This document shows positions 1 to 8,241 of a DNA stretch of 64,000 nt, one piece after another. A program made the position numbers and the translations under genes. Source of the stretch: Sphingomonas mali NBRC 15500 (lineage in GTDB: Bacteria > Pseudomonadota > Alphaproteobacteria > Sphingomonadales > Sphingomonadaceae); contig NZ_BCYX01000014.1 in assembly GCF_001598415.1 (NCBI RefSeq), positions 1 through 64,000 on the forward strand, given 5' to 3'. The notes under the pieces are model-generated. The model was given only the letters and a program-made list of their open reading frames with translations. It was not told where the DNA came from and made no database searches. How positions within the stretch are numbered: the stretch's first letter is position 1; each line of letters begins with the position of its first letter.

Positions 1-99
1 GAGCCCGCCGACGCAAGGCACGGCGGGGGGAGGATTCGAGAATCGGCGCATGGGGGAGGCAAGCGCGTCGGACGTCAGGGCTCGCGCTGCGGTGATCAT
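1..99 (-). CDS. Possible start of a divergent gene, cut by the window edge
   Basis: On the minus strand an ATG at 99 is preceded by a purine-rich stretch (AAGGGGAGAGGG) that would serve as ribosome binding site. The frame stays open for all 33 codons to the window edge. The visible residues (MITAARALTSDALAS...) do not identify a family. The position, divergent from the glycosidase at 210, fits a transporter or regulator of the same locus, but that is a guess. It could equally be a chance frame. Confidence 0.3.
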   Translation of the reverse strand, partial: MITAARALTSDALASPMRRFSNPPPAVPCVGGL

Positions 100-131
100 C
101 CCTCTCCCCTTGTTCGGTTTTTCCGAAATGC

Positions 132-164
132 TTGACGTAGATCGCCAAGACCGACATCGATGTC
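132..164 (+). promoter_or_regulatory. Putative promoter and LacI-type operator for the GH3 gene
   Basis: A TTGACG box (132-137) lies 17 nt before a weak -10 (CATCGA, 155-160). A perfect 12-bp palindrome GACATCGATGTC (153-164) with the central CG usual for LacI operators overlaps that -10, 45 nt before the ATG at 210. The LacI gene at 2824 is the obvious candidate regulator. I did not find a second copy of the palindrome near that LacI gene. Confidence 0.35.
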
Positions 165-209
165 AATGTGTTTCGGCGAGCGACGCCTGCAGAACGATAA
201 GGGGTGGAG

Positions 210-2696
210 ATGATTCTAAGGGGAGCGCCGTTGGCCGGCCTTGCCATCGCTGCCTTGGCACTCGGGGCGCCGGCGTCAGGACAGACGGCATCACCGGCGC
301 GCGCTGACGCCCCTTCCGCCGCCGCATCCAGCGTCGCGAACCCGGCCACCTGGCCCGCGATCAAATCGCCGGTGCGCGAAGATCCTGCCATCGAAGGCAA
401 GATCACCCAGTTGATCGCGCGCATGTCGCTCGAACAAAAGATCGGCCAGATCGTGCAGGGCGACATCGCCTCGATCACGCCCGACGATGTCCGCAAATAT
501 CATCTCGGATCGGTGTTCAACGGCGGCAATTCGGATCCGGGCGGGAAATATAACGCGCCCGCCAAGGATTGGCTCGCGCTGGCCGACGCCTTTTGGGACG
601 CGTCGACCGGCGGCGATCCCAGTCTGCCGCGCATCCCGGCGATCTGGGGAATAGACGCGGTGCACGGCCATTCGAACATCGTCGGCGCGACGCTGTTCCC
701 GCACAATGTCGGGCTCGGCGCGATGCGCGATCCGGCCCTGATGCGGCGAATCGGTGAGGTGACCGCGATCGAGATGCGCGTGACCGGCATCGATTGGACC
801 TTTGCGCCGACCATCGCGGTGGTCCGCGACGACCGCTGGGGCCGCAGCTACGAAGGGTTTGGCGAAGTCCCGGAGATCGCCGCCAGCTATGCCGGGCCGC
901 TGGTCAAAGGGCTGCAGGGAAAGATCGGCTCGCGGGACTGGCTGAAGGGTCGGCACGTCATCGCCACCGCCAAGCATTTCCTCGGCGACGGCGGCACCAA
1001 GGACGGCAAGGACCAAGGCGACGCCCAGGTGACCGAGGCACAACTCCGCGACCTGTTCGCGCCACCTTATGAAGCGGCGATCAAGGCCGGCGTGCAGTCG
1101 ATCATGATCAGCTTTTCGAGCTGGAACGGCCGCAAGATGACCGGCAATCGCAGCCTGTTGACCGGCGTCGTCAAGGATCGCTGGAATTTCGACGGCTTCC
1201 TGGTCAGCGACTGGAACGCGCACGCCCAGGTCGAAGGCTGCAGCGCGTCCGACTGCCCCCAGGCGATCCTCGCGGGGCTCGACCTCTATATGGCGCCCGA
1301 CAGCTGGAAAGGCATCTGGGAATCGACCCTTCGCGAGGTGAAAGCGGGGACGATCCCGATGAGCCGGCTGGACGACGCCGTGCGCCGCGTCCTGCGGGTC
1401 AAGTTCCGCGCCGGTATCTTCGATGCGAAGCGGCCGTCCGAACGCCCTTATGCCGGCCAATATGATCAGCTCGGCTCGCCCGATCACCGCGCGGTCGCGC
1501 GCCGGGCCGTGCGCGAATCTTTGGTGCTGCTGAAGAATGCGGGTTCGCTGCTGCCGCTGAAGGCCGGCGCCACTATTCTCGTCGCCGGTGACGGTGCCGA
1601 CAATGTCGCGAAGCAGGCCGGCGGCTGGACATTGTCGTGGCAAGGGACCGGCACCCTCCCCGGCGATTTCCCCAACGCTACCTCGGTCTGGCGCGGCATC
1701 GATAATGAGGTAAAGGCCGCCGGCGGTAAGGCCACTCTGTCGGTCGACGGGAAGTTCGCGGCGAAGCCGGACGCCGCGATCGTCGTCTTCGGCGAGAACC
1801 CCTATGCCGAATTCCAGGGCGACCGCAGTGACGTGGCGTTCGACGATCCCGCCACGGTCGACAATCTGGCGACGATGAGGCGGTTGAAGGCCGCTGGCGT
1901 CCCGGTCGTCGCGGTATTCCTGTCGGGGCGCCCGCTCTGGGTGAATCCCTATCTCAACGCATCGGATGCGTTCGTGGCTGCGTGGCTGCCGGGATCGGAA
2001 GGAGAAGGCGTCGCCGACCTGCTGTTCGGCAAGGCCGACTTCCGGGGCAAATTGCCGTTCAGCTGGCCCCAGCGTCCGGATCAGGTACCGCTCAATGTCG
2101 GCGATCCGGGCTACGATCCGCTCTTTGCCTATGGCTTCGGTCTCACCACGCGCGACAAGGGCGATCTCGCCACGCTGCCGGAAGATCGCGGCACGCTAAA
2201 GGGCGATCGCAACGTCCTGTTCGCCCGCGGCAAGCCGACCAATGGCCGGCACTTCCTGTTCGGTAATGATGGCGCGCTCTCGGCCGATCCCGATCCGGCG
2301 CTGATATCGGCGCGATCTGCCGATCGTGGCGCACAGGAAGATTCGATCCGGATCAGCTGGACCGGGAAAGCGCGAGCGACGGCGGCATTGGTCGGCGAGC
2401 CGGTCGACCTGACGCGAGAGGCCAATGGTGATGTCGCGCTGGTCATCGACCTCAAGGTCGACGAAGCGCCGACCGCCCCGGTCCTGCTGGGCGGCAGGGA
2501 CGTGACCGCGCGACTGACGGCGCTGGCGACCAGCAAGCAATGGGACCAGATTGCCGTGCCGCTGCGCTGCCTTGCCGGCACGCCGCTCGACCGCGTCACT
2601 CAGCCGCTGACGCTGACCACGGCAGGCCAGCTCGATCTGACCATCTCGGCCATCCGCTTCGCCTCGCCGCCGGAAGGGGTGGTCGATTGCCGCTGA
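210..2696 (+). CDS. Secreted glycoside hydrolase family 3 (exo-beta-1,4-glucosidase type)
   Basis: Family 3 enzyme, probably removing glucose from the ends of beta-glucans or cello-oligosaccharides in the periplasm. An N-terminal signal peptide ends near APASGQ. The GH3 N-terminal barrel covers about residues 50-390, the C-terminal alpha/beta sandwich about 430-670, and an extra beta-rich tail of about 130 residues follows, as in ExoP-type glucohydrolases. The catalytic nucleophile is the Asp of VSDW near residue 334. Other family landmarks are GIDAVHGH, KHFLGDGG and the RSYEGFGE segment. At about 828 aa it has the usual length for the long secreted subgroup. ATG 210 is preferred over GTG 204 because an AAGGGG lies at the right distance; both give the same protein bar two residues. 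A LacI regulator follows 127 nt downstream on the same strand. Confidence 0.93.
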   Translation: MILRGAPLAGLAIAALALGAPASGQTASPARADAPSAAASSVANPATWPAIKSPVREDPAIEGKITQLIARMSLEQKIGQIVQGDIASITPDDVRKYHLGSVFNGGNSDPGGKYNAPAKDWLALADAFWDASTGGDPSLPRIPAIWGIDAVHGHSNIVGATLFPHNVGLGAMRDPALMRRIGEVTAIEMRVTGIDWTFAPTIAVVRDDRWGRSYEGFGEVPEIAASYAGPLVKGLQGKIGSRDWLKGRHVIATAKHFLGDGGTKDGKDQGDAQVTEAQLRDLFAPPYEAAIKAGVQSIMISFSSWNGRKMTGNRSLLTGVVKDRWNFDGFLVSDWNAHAQVEGCSASDCPQAILAGLDLYMAPDSWKGIWESTLREVKAGTIPMSRLDDAVRRVLRVKFRAGIFDAKRPSERPYAGQYDQLGSPDHRAVARRAVRESLVLLKNAGSLLPLKAGATILVAGDGADNVAKQAGGWTLSWQGTGTLPGDFPNATSVWRGIDNEVKAAGGKATLSVDGKFAAKPDAAIVVFGENPYAEFQGDRSDVAFDDPATVDNLATMRRLKAAGVPVVAVFLSGRPLWVNPYLNASDAFVAAWLPGSEGEGVADLLFGKADFRGKLPFSWPQRPDQVPLNVGDPGYDPLFAYGFGLTTRDKGDLATLPEDRGTLKGDRNVLFARGKPTNGRHFLFGNDGALSADPDPALISARSADRGAQEDSIRISWTGKARATAALVGEPVDLTREANGDVALVIDLKVDEAPTAPVLLGGRDVTARLTALATSKQWDQIAVPLRCLAGTPLDRVTQPLTLTTAGQLDLTISAIRFASPPEGVVDCR

Positions 2697-2823
2697 CGGC
2701 CGCCATTGCACGGGGGGTCAGGCCGGCCAGGATCGTCTTCGGAACGTTCCGGCCTTGCGTCCGCGCCAATTGGTATTATCGCTCCGCCTCACCGGCCGGT
2801 CGGTTGGCGGACATTTGCATGGC

Positions 2824-3840
2824 ATGAAGACGGTCACCATCAAGGACGTCGCGGAACGCGCGGGCGTGTCGCCCAAGACGGTGTCGCGCGTCATCAACGA
2901 TGAAGTGCATGTCCGCCCCGAAGTGCGCGAGCAGGCCATGCGCGTGGTCGCCGAACTCGATTACCGGCCCAATGCGTTCGCGCGCGGACTGTCGAGCGCC
3001 AAGTCTTTCCTGATCGGGATGTTTTTCGACGATCCGGCCTCGGTCTATGCCGCCGACTTGCAGCGCGGCGCGCTTACCCGCTGTCGAGCGCTCAGTCATC
3101 ACTTGCTGATCGAAGAGGTCGACCGCACTCAACCCGATTGGATGGCGCGGCTCGATGCCACCTTGCGCACGGTAAAGCTGGCAGGCGCGGTGCTCACCCC
3201 GCCAATCTGCGACTGGCCGGACCTGATCGACATGCTCGAAGCGAACGAGGTGCCGATCGTGCGCATCGCGCCCGGAGACGCACTCGATCGCACCCCGCAA
3301 GTGCGCATGGACGACCGTGCCGCGGCGCGCGAGGTGACCGAAAAGCTGATCGCGCTCGGCCATCGTGACATCGGCTTCATCAAGGGCAATCCCACCCACA
3401 GCGCGACCGTGCGGCGGTGGGAAGGGTTTTGCGACGCCATTGCCGCCGCAGGCATATCGATCCCGCCGAAACGGGTGCTGCAGGGCGATTTCACGTTTCG
3501 CAGCGGCCTGATCGCGGCGGAGGCGATCCTGGGCGATAGCGAGCCGCCGACCGCGATCTTCGCCAGCAATGACGAAATGGCGTTGGCCGCATTGGTCGTC
3601 GCCATGCGCCACCAGATTGCCGTCCCTTCGGCCCTGTCGATCGTCGGGTTCGACGACGCGCCGGTGTCGCGCATGGCGTGGCCACAGCTCAGCACCGTGC
3701 GCCAGCCCAATCCGGAAATGGCCGCGGCGGCGATCGATCTGCTCGTCGGCCCCGGTCAGCAGACCCGCGACGGCAGCGCCTGCGTCGAGCTGCCCTATGA
3801 GTTCATCGAACGCGGCAGCCTCGCGACGGCGCGGCATTGA
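2824..3840 (+). CDS. LacI-family transcriptional regulator
   Basis: A 338-aa repressor-type regulator. The first 55 residues are a classic LacI helix-turn-helix and hinge (TIKDVAERAGVSPKTVSRV, then YRPNAFARGL). The rest is a periplasmic-binding-protein-like sugar sensor with the usual GHRDIGFIKG and ASNDEMALA segments. The ATG at 2824 places the HTH at residues 4-25, as is standard; an in-frame TTG 69 nt upstream would add an atypical tail and is rejected. Its place directly behind the GH3 gene on the same strand suggests that it controls that gene, perhaps through the palindrome at 153-164. The ligand is probably a small sugar, but the sequence does not say which. Confidence 0.92.
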   Translation: MKTVTIKDVAERAGVSPKTVSRVINDEVHVRPEVREQAMRVVAELDYRPNAFARGLSSAKSFLIGMFFDDPASVYAADLQRGALTRCRALSHHLLIEEVDRTQPDWMARLDATLRTVKLAGAVLTPPICDWPDLIDMLEANEVPIVRIAPGDALDRTPQVRMDDRAAAREVTEKLIALGHRDIGFIKGNPTHSATVRRWEGFCDAIAAAGISIPPKRVLQGDFTFRSGLIAAEAILGDSEPPTAIFASNDEMALAALVVAMRHQIAVPSALSIVGFDDAPVSRMAWPQLSTVRQPNPEMAAAAIDLLVGPGQQTRDGSACVELPYEFIERGSLATARH

Positions 3841-3873
3841 TTGCCGGCAGCTGAGCGCACCGCGCGCTGGCCG

Positions 3874-4785
3874 CTAAGGCCGCGCTTCGTCGCGGCGCGC
3901 GGATGGCTTCGACCCGATCGCCGATAGACGCGCGCTTTCCTGCAGCAGCACGGTCACCAGTCGCATGCGAACGCTGGAGCGCGACCAGACGATGCCGATA
4001 CGCCGGCCGATCCGCCGCTCGGGCAATTGCAGGCGGACGATGTCGATCCCTTCGGGCCAGGGCGGCGTCCAATCGGGGACGATCGACACGCCCAGTCCGC
4101 GATCGACCATCATCGCGATCGCATTCAGGGCATTGAGCTCGAACCGCTCGCGCGGGACGATGCCGAGTTCGTTCAGATAGACCTCCGCCGACCGACCGCC
4201 CCATTGGTTGCGATCGTAGCGGATCAACGGCTCCTCGCGCAGCAAATCAAGCGGATCGCGGTCGGCCAGCGCGCGCGGCGCCAGCACGATCAACGGCTCC
4301 TCACGCAACAACAGCCAGTCGCAGGTCTTGGGCAACGGATAGGGCGCCTCGAGCACCAGGGCGGCATCGAGCTTGCCCGCTTCGACATCGACGAAGAGCT
4401 GCGCCGAATTGCCCGACTGGATGTGGATGTTGACCTGGGGAAAGGTCTTGCTCACGCCCGCCAGGATGTCGGGCAGCAGACCGGTCAGCGGGGTGGTGCA
4501 GGCGCCGAGCCACAATTCGCCGGTCACTTCGCCTTCCTGCGCGATGCCGCGCAGATCGGTGGCGTCGCGCAGCAGCTTGCGCGCGGGGGCCAGGACGCGC
4601 GCGCCCTGTTCGGTCATCCGCATCGTCCGGCCGACGCGGAGCAGCAAGGGCGCGCCCATCTCTCGTTCGAGCGCGTGGAGCTGCTGGGCGACCGCTGACG
4701 CGCTGATATTGAGCACGCGCGCCGCGGCGGCCATCGATCCCTGGTCGACGACCGTGACGAAGGTCCTCAGGAAGCCGGTGTCGAT
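3874..4785 (-). CDS. LysR-family regulator with a probable ATC start codon
   Basis: A 303-aa LysR regulator: winged HTH in residues 1-60 (SMAAAARVLNISASAVAQQL), then the substrate-binding domain. Family members normally begin with M-DTxFLxTFVTVV. Here the matching codon at 4785-4783 is ATC, 9 nt after a strong GGAGGA. Reading back, this frame has no ATG, GTG or TTG through the last ~120 nt of the upstream gene; the first downstream ATG (4734) would delete the first HTH helix. CTG 4770 is the other non-canonical option. The gene overlaps the 3' end of the symporter gene by 19 nt, so translational coupling is likely. It probably regulates the lyase-symporter arm and perhaps the divergent receptor operon. 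The family and end are certain; the start codon is inferred. Confidence 0.88.
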   Translation of the reverse strand: MDTGFLRTFVTVVDQGSMAAAARVLNISASAVAQQLHALEREMGAPLLLRVGRTMRMTEQGARVLAPARKLLRDATDLRGIAQEGEVTGELWLGACTTPLTGLLPDILAGVSKTFPQVNIHIQSGNSAQLFVDVEAGKLDAALVLEAPYPLPKTCDWLLLREEPLIVLAPRALADRDPLDLLREEPLIRYDRNQWGGRSAEVYLNELGIVPRERFELNALNAIAMMVDRGLGVSIVPDWTPPWPEGIDIVRLQLPERRIGRRIGIVWSRSSVRMRLVTVLLQESARLSAIGSKPSARRDEARP

Positions 4786-7166
4786 AGCAGGGACTCCTCC
4801 GATTGGATCTTGCCGCGGCGTGGCGTGAAGATCGTCAGGCCTTCGAGCGAATGACTGGGCGGCGGGAACAGAAAGCTGGCGACATAGCCGATCACGATCG
4901 ACGAGGCGATTGCCAGCGCGAGATAGAGATAGGGATGGACGAGGCCGAAGATCCACACGACGAGCGTGATGATCGAGGCGAGCACGATGCCGATCGCGAC
5001 GCCCTGCCAATTGGCGCGGCGGGTGAATAGGCCGAGCGTATAGGCGCCCGCGCAACTGCCGCCGAACAGGCCGAACAATTCGATGGTGAGGTCGAGCAGC
5101 GAGTGGATGTCGAGCCGCGAGAGGATGATCGCGATGGCGATCCCGACCAGGCCGACGCCCACGCTGGTGATCTCGGCGAAACGGACGATCTGGCGCTGGC
5201 TGCGTCCAGGGATCAGCCGGTCGTAGAAATCGACTGACAGCAAGGTCGCGACGCTGTTGATGATGCCCGACAACGTGCCCATCGCCGCCGCGATCAACCC
5301 CGCGATGATCAGCCCGACCACGCCATGCGGCAGCTCGGTACCGATGAATGACGGAAACACCGTGTCGATCGGCAGCAACGGATTGAGCTGCCCCGGATGC
5401 ACCCGGTAATAAGCGAACAGCACGGTGCCGATCATGTAGAACATGAATGCACTGGGCAGCAGCACCGCCGCGAACAGCCACACCGAGCGCCCCGCGGCCT
5501 TTTCCGATGGCGTCGCCAGCACGCGCTGCATCAGCACCTGATCCTTGGGAAAGGTCAGCACGACGTCGAACAGGACGAGGATCGTGAACGCCCAAACCGT
5601 CGGCTGGGTGACGTCGAAGCTGAAGTTCAGCATCCTGGTCTTATCGAACGCAGCCGCAGTGTCGACGATGGTACCGAAACCGATCTGCCAGACGATGAAG
5701 CCGATCGCGAACAGCGCGCCGCAGGTCAGCACCAGCACCTGGAAGACGTCGGTCCACACCACCGCACGCATCCCGCCGAGCGCGGTGTAGACGATGGTGA
5801 ACAGGCCGACGACGACGATGCACGCGACGATGTTGGTGTCGGTGATCGTGCCGATCGCCATTGCCGGTAGAAACAGCACGATCCCCATCCGGCCACCGAT
5901 CTGCATCATGATCCACAGCGCGCTCGACAGCATGCGGATCGCGGGATGGAAGCGCTGTTCGAGATAGTTGAACACCGACACCAGGTTCAGGCGGCGGAAG
6001 ATCGGCACGACGAAGACGGCGACGAACATCAGCCCGACCACCGTCGTCATCTTCGACATGATATATTCCCAGTCGGTCTCGAACGCCTTGGCCGGGACCG
6101 CGAGATAGCTGATCGAACTGATCGAGCCCGCGAACATGCTGATCCCGGCGGCCCAGAACGGAATGGTCCGCGAGCCGAGGAAGAACTCGCTCGACGATCC
6201 CTGCTTGGCCCGCCGGTAGAAGGTCAGCCCGATGCCGAGCATGCCGAACAGATAGACGCCGATGATCGCCATATCGATCGGTGCGATCGACTGGCGCGCG
6301 GATTTGAGCGTCAGCGCGGAGAAAGCGAGGCCCTTGCCGTCGCGCCACGCCGACAGGATGCCGTCGCCCTGGCTGACGGCGGCGACTGCGGGGTGCGGCA
6401 GCGCCGATCCCAACGGTGCCCAGGCGTCGGTGATCGCGCTGTAGCTGTAGAGCCGCGCGCCGTCCGCTCCGCCGATGAGATAGAGCAAATAGGCCTGACC
6501 GATCGCGCGGGCCGAGCCGGGAACCACCGCGCCCGGCGCCGGCGCACCCGCGCTCCAGCCCTTGAGCTTCAGCCAGCGCCATTGCTGCCCGCGCGTCAAC
6601 GTGACGAAGATGCCACCATTCTGCGCCGCGAGCGCAGCGGGCGTGCCGCCACCGGGCCAGGCAGCGAGCGACTGCCAGCTATCCAGCGTGGTCCAGTCGA
6701 GGCGAAGAAGATGCGGTTTGCCGCCGCCATCCAACCCGGCGATCAGCAAGGCGTCGGGCTCGAACGCGGCGGTGGCGGATCTGAGCGGCACGGGCAGCGG
6801 CGGCAGGTCCCGAGGAGTGAGCTCGCCATCCGAATATCGGAGCGCAGCCACCACGCTGGTAACGCCGTCGGCACCGCCGAGCAGCACCGTACGGCGACCG
6901 TCGCTCACCATCGCCAGCAGGGTCGGCACGTCTATCCGACGTTGGTTCACCGCCGACCAACCGCGCGGACCCAGCACGAACGCCCGCGTCCCGCCTTGTT
7001 CGATCGCTATGGGATGGCCGTCGACCGCTCCGAGCAGCACCGGTTTGTCAGATGCCAGCGTCGGGAGCCGGGTCGCCACCGTCGACATCGGCGGCTCGGC
7101 AAAAGCCGGCCCTGCGGATCCGATCAACAGACAGGCGGCCAGCAACAGCTTGAGCAGCGCGCGCAT
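4767..7166 (-). CDS. Kelch/beta-propeller domain fused to a sodium:solute symporter (SSS family)
   Basis: A 799-aa fusion. A signal-like helix (residues 1-25) leads into about 340 residues of kelch-like beta-propeller (repeated glycine-rich strands such as LIGGADGARLYSYSAITDAW). From about residue 375 there is a complete SSS symporter with some 13 membrane spans, starting at MAIIGVYLFGMLGIGLTFY and including GGMRAVVWTDVFQ and the SGIINSVATLLSVDFY segment. The layout resembles NanM/YjhT-type mutarotase propellers joined to SSS carriers. An external propeller that equilibrates anomers before sodium-driven uptake is inference. The ATG at 7166 shares one base with the stop of the lyase gene (TGATG) and has GGGAGAAG in front. 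A LysR gene overlaps its end. Confidence 0.88.
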   Translation of the reverse strand: MRALLKLLLAACLLIGSAGPAFAEPPMSTVATRLPTLASDKPVLLGAVDGHPIAIEQGGTRAFVLGPRGWSAVNQRRIDVPTLLAMVSDGRRTVLLGGADGVTSVVAALRYSDGELTPRDLPPLPVPLRSATAAFEPDALLIAGLDGGGKPHLLRLDWTTLDSWQSLAAWPGGGTPAALAAQNGGIFVTLTRGQQWRWLKLKGWSAGAPAPGAVVPGSARAIGQAYLLYLIGGADGARLYSYSAITDAWAPLGSALPHPAVAAVSQGDGILSAWRDGKGLAFSALTLKSARQSIAPIDMAIIGVYLFGMLGIGLTFYRRAKQGSSSEFFLGSRTIPFWAAGISMFAGSISSISYLAVPAKAFETDWEYIMSKMTTVVGLMFVAVFVVPIFRRLNLVSVFNYLEQRFHPAIRMLSSALWIMMQIGGRMGIVLFLPAMAIGTITDTNIVACIVVVGLFTIVYTALGGMRAVVWTDVFQVLVLTCGALFAIGFIVWQIGFGTIVDTAAAFDKTRMLNFSFDVTQPTVWAFTILVLFDVVLTFPKDQVLMQRVLATPSEKAAGRSVWLFAAVLLPSAFMFYMIGTVLFAYYRVHPGQLNPLLPIDTVFPSFIGTELPHGVVGLIIAGLIAAAMGTLSGIINSVATLLSVDFYDRLIPGRSQRQIVRFAEITSVGVGLVGIAIAIILSRLDIHSLLDLTIELFGLFGGSCAGAYTLGLFTRRANWQGVAIGIVLASIITLVVWIFGLVHPYLYLALAIASSIVIGYVASFLFPPPSHSLEGLTIFTPRRGKIQSEESLLSTPAS

Positions 7167-7999
7167 CAGGCTTCTCCCGCGCGGCGAAGCGTTTCGCGCG
7201 CCGCGGCGACCGCGGGGGCATCGGCCATCGCGCCGTCGAACAGGAACGCGCCATGCCCGCGCGTGCCGGCCTCGGCGGCCGCCGCCAACAGGCGCCGGGC
7301 CCGCGCCACATCCTCGCCCTTGTCGAACACGGCATTGGCGATCGTTACCTGGCGCGGATGGATGCAGCTCTTGCCCGGATAGCCGAGGCTGCGCGCGAGT
7401 TCGGCCTCGGCGCGGAATCCATCGTCGTCGGCGAGATCGGGCCATGCCCCGTCAAAGGCGAAGCGCGCGGCCTCGCCCGCCGCGAGCCGGATCGACCATA
7501 AAGCGGTCTGAACATGGCGAAGATCGTGTCGATCCACGCCGAGCGACGCGAAGAGATCGTTGAGCCCGACCTGCAGGCCGACCACGCGCGGATGCGCGCC
7601 GGCAATTCCCGCGGCCTGGGAAATTCCCCGCGGGGTCTCGATATTGACCAGCAAGCCGGCGGCGATGCCGGCCGCTTCCATCTGCACGGCGACCATGCGC
7701 ACCGCGACCGGCGAGGCGGCTTTGGGGAGGTTGACGCAGTCGACGCGAAGGCCGGCCAGCGCGGCGAGGTCATCGGCGAAAAAGGGGCTTTCGAGCGCGT
7801 TGATGCGGACGATCATCCGTTTGGCCGACGACAAGACGGCGTCCGAGCGCAACCATTCGACCAGACGGAGGCGTGCCGCCGCCTTGTCGCTGTCAGGCAC
7901 GGCATCTTCGAGATCGAACGACAGTGCGTCGGCATCTCCCGCCAACGCCTTGGCGAAGAATTCGGGGCGCGAGCACGGCACGAACAACTTGCTGCGCAT
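7166..7999 (-). CDS. HpcH/HpaI aldolase / CitE-like acyl-CoA lyase
   Basis: A 277-aa enzyme of the CitE-like superfamily, which cleaves beta-hydroxyacyl-CoA thioesters (citramalyl-, malyl- or citryl-CoA type) or condenses acetyl-CoA with an oxo acid. Family landmarks are all present: FDLEDAV near residue 29, VRIN, the metal-binding Glu of NIETPRG, GLNDL with the metal-binding Asp, and SCIHPRQV. ATG 7999 follows GGGAGCT and gives the standard MRSKLFVPC-like start. It is the first gene of the minus-strand arm, overlapping the symporter by one base. A class III CoA-transferase sits at the end of the divergent arm (17000), so the natural reading is that an acid is activated there and cleaved here. 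The exact substrate is unknown. Confidence 0.85.
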   Translation of the reverse strand: MRSKLFVPCSRPEFFAKALAGDADALSFDLEDAVPDSDKAAARLRLVEWLRSDAVLSSAKRMIVRINALESPFFADDLAALAGLRVDCVNLPKAASPVAVRMVAVQMEAAGIAAGLLVNIETPRGISQAAGIAGAHPRVVGLQVGLNDLFASLGVDRHDLRHVQTALWSIRLAAGEAARFAFDGAWPDLADDDGFRAEAELARSLGYPGKSCIHPRQVTIANAVFDKGEDVARARRLLAAAAEAGTRGHGAFLFDGAMADAPAVAAARETLRRAGEA

Positions 8000-8073
8000 C
8001 GCAGCTCCCTCCCATGTCGCCGCACCTTGCCTGATGCGGTCGACCGGTCTGTAGCGCGGGAATAGCGCAGCGT

Positions 8074-8173
8074 TGCTGCGTTCACAGAACAGGAAAACTG
8101 TTGTCTCACCCCCCCGAAGCGTAGCCATTCTTGGGTCGGCGAACCACAGAAAATCTTGGGTGTGAACGCAGCA
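8074..8173. promoter_or_regulatory. Divergent promoter region with a perfect 13-bp inverted repeat
   Basis: The 242-nt gap between the lyase gene and the TonB receptor gene holds TGCTGCGTTCACA at 8074-8086 and its exact reverse complement at 8161-8173. Centre-to-centre distance is 87 bp, about eight helical turns. One arm lies near the start of each divergent unit, as expected for a regulator that binds both and may loop the DNA. No other structure of this quality was seen in the gap. The binding protein is not shown by the sequence; the LysR regulator at 3874 is the nearest candidate. Confidence 0.5.
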
Positions 8174-8241
8174 CTCTGCCGCTTTTGCGTGCCTCGGCCT
8201 CGCTTTAGGCTGCTGAAAAAATACGCCGGGGAGGATTTCCA

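Noticed and set aside
50..307. 85-codon frame at the left edge
   Set aside because: It overlaps the GH3 start in another frame and has no ribosome site or recognisable sequence.
4785..5595. Upstream extension of the LysR frame to an ATG at 5595
   Set aside because: The added 270 residues are an out-of-frame reading of the symporter gene; LysR proteins begin right at the HTH.
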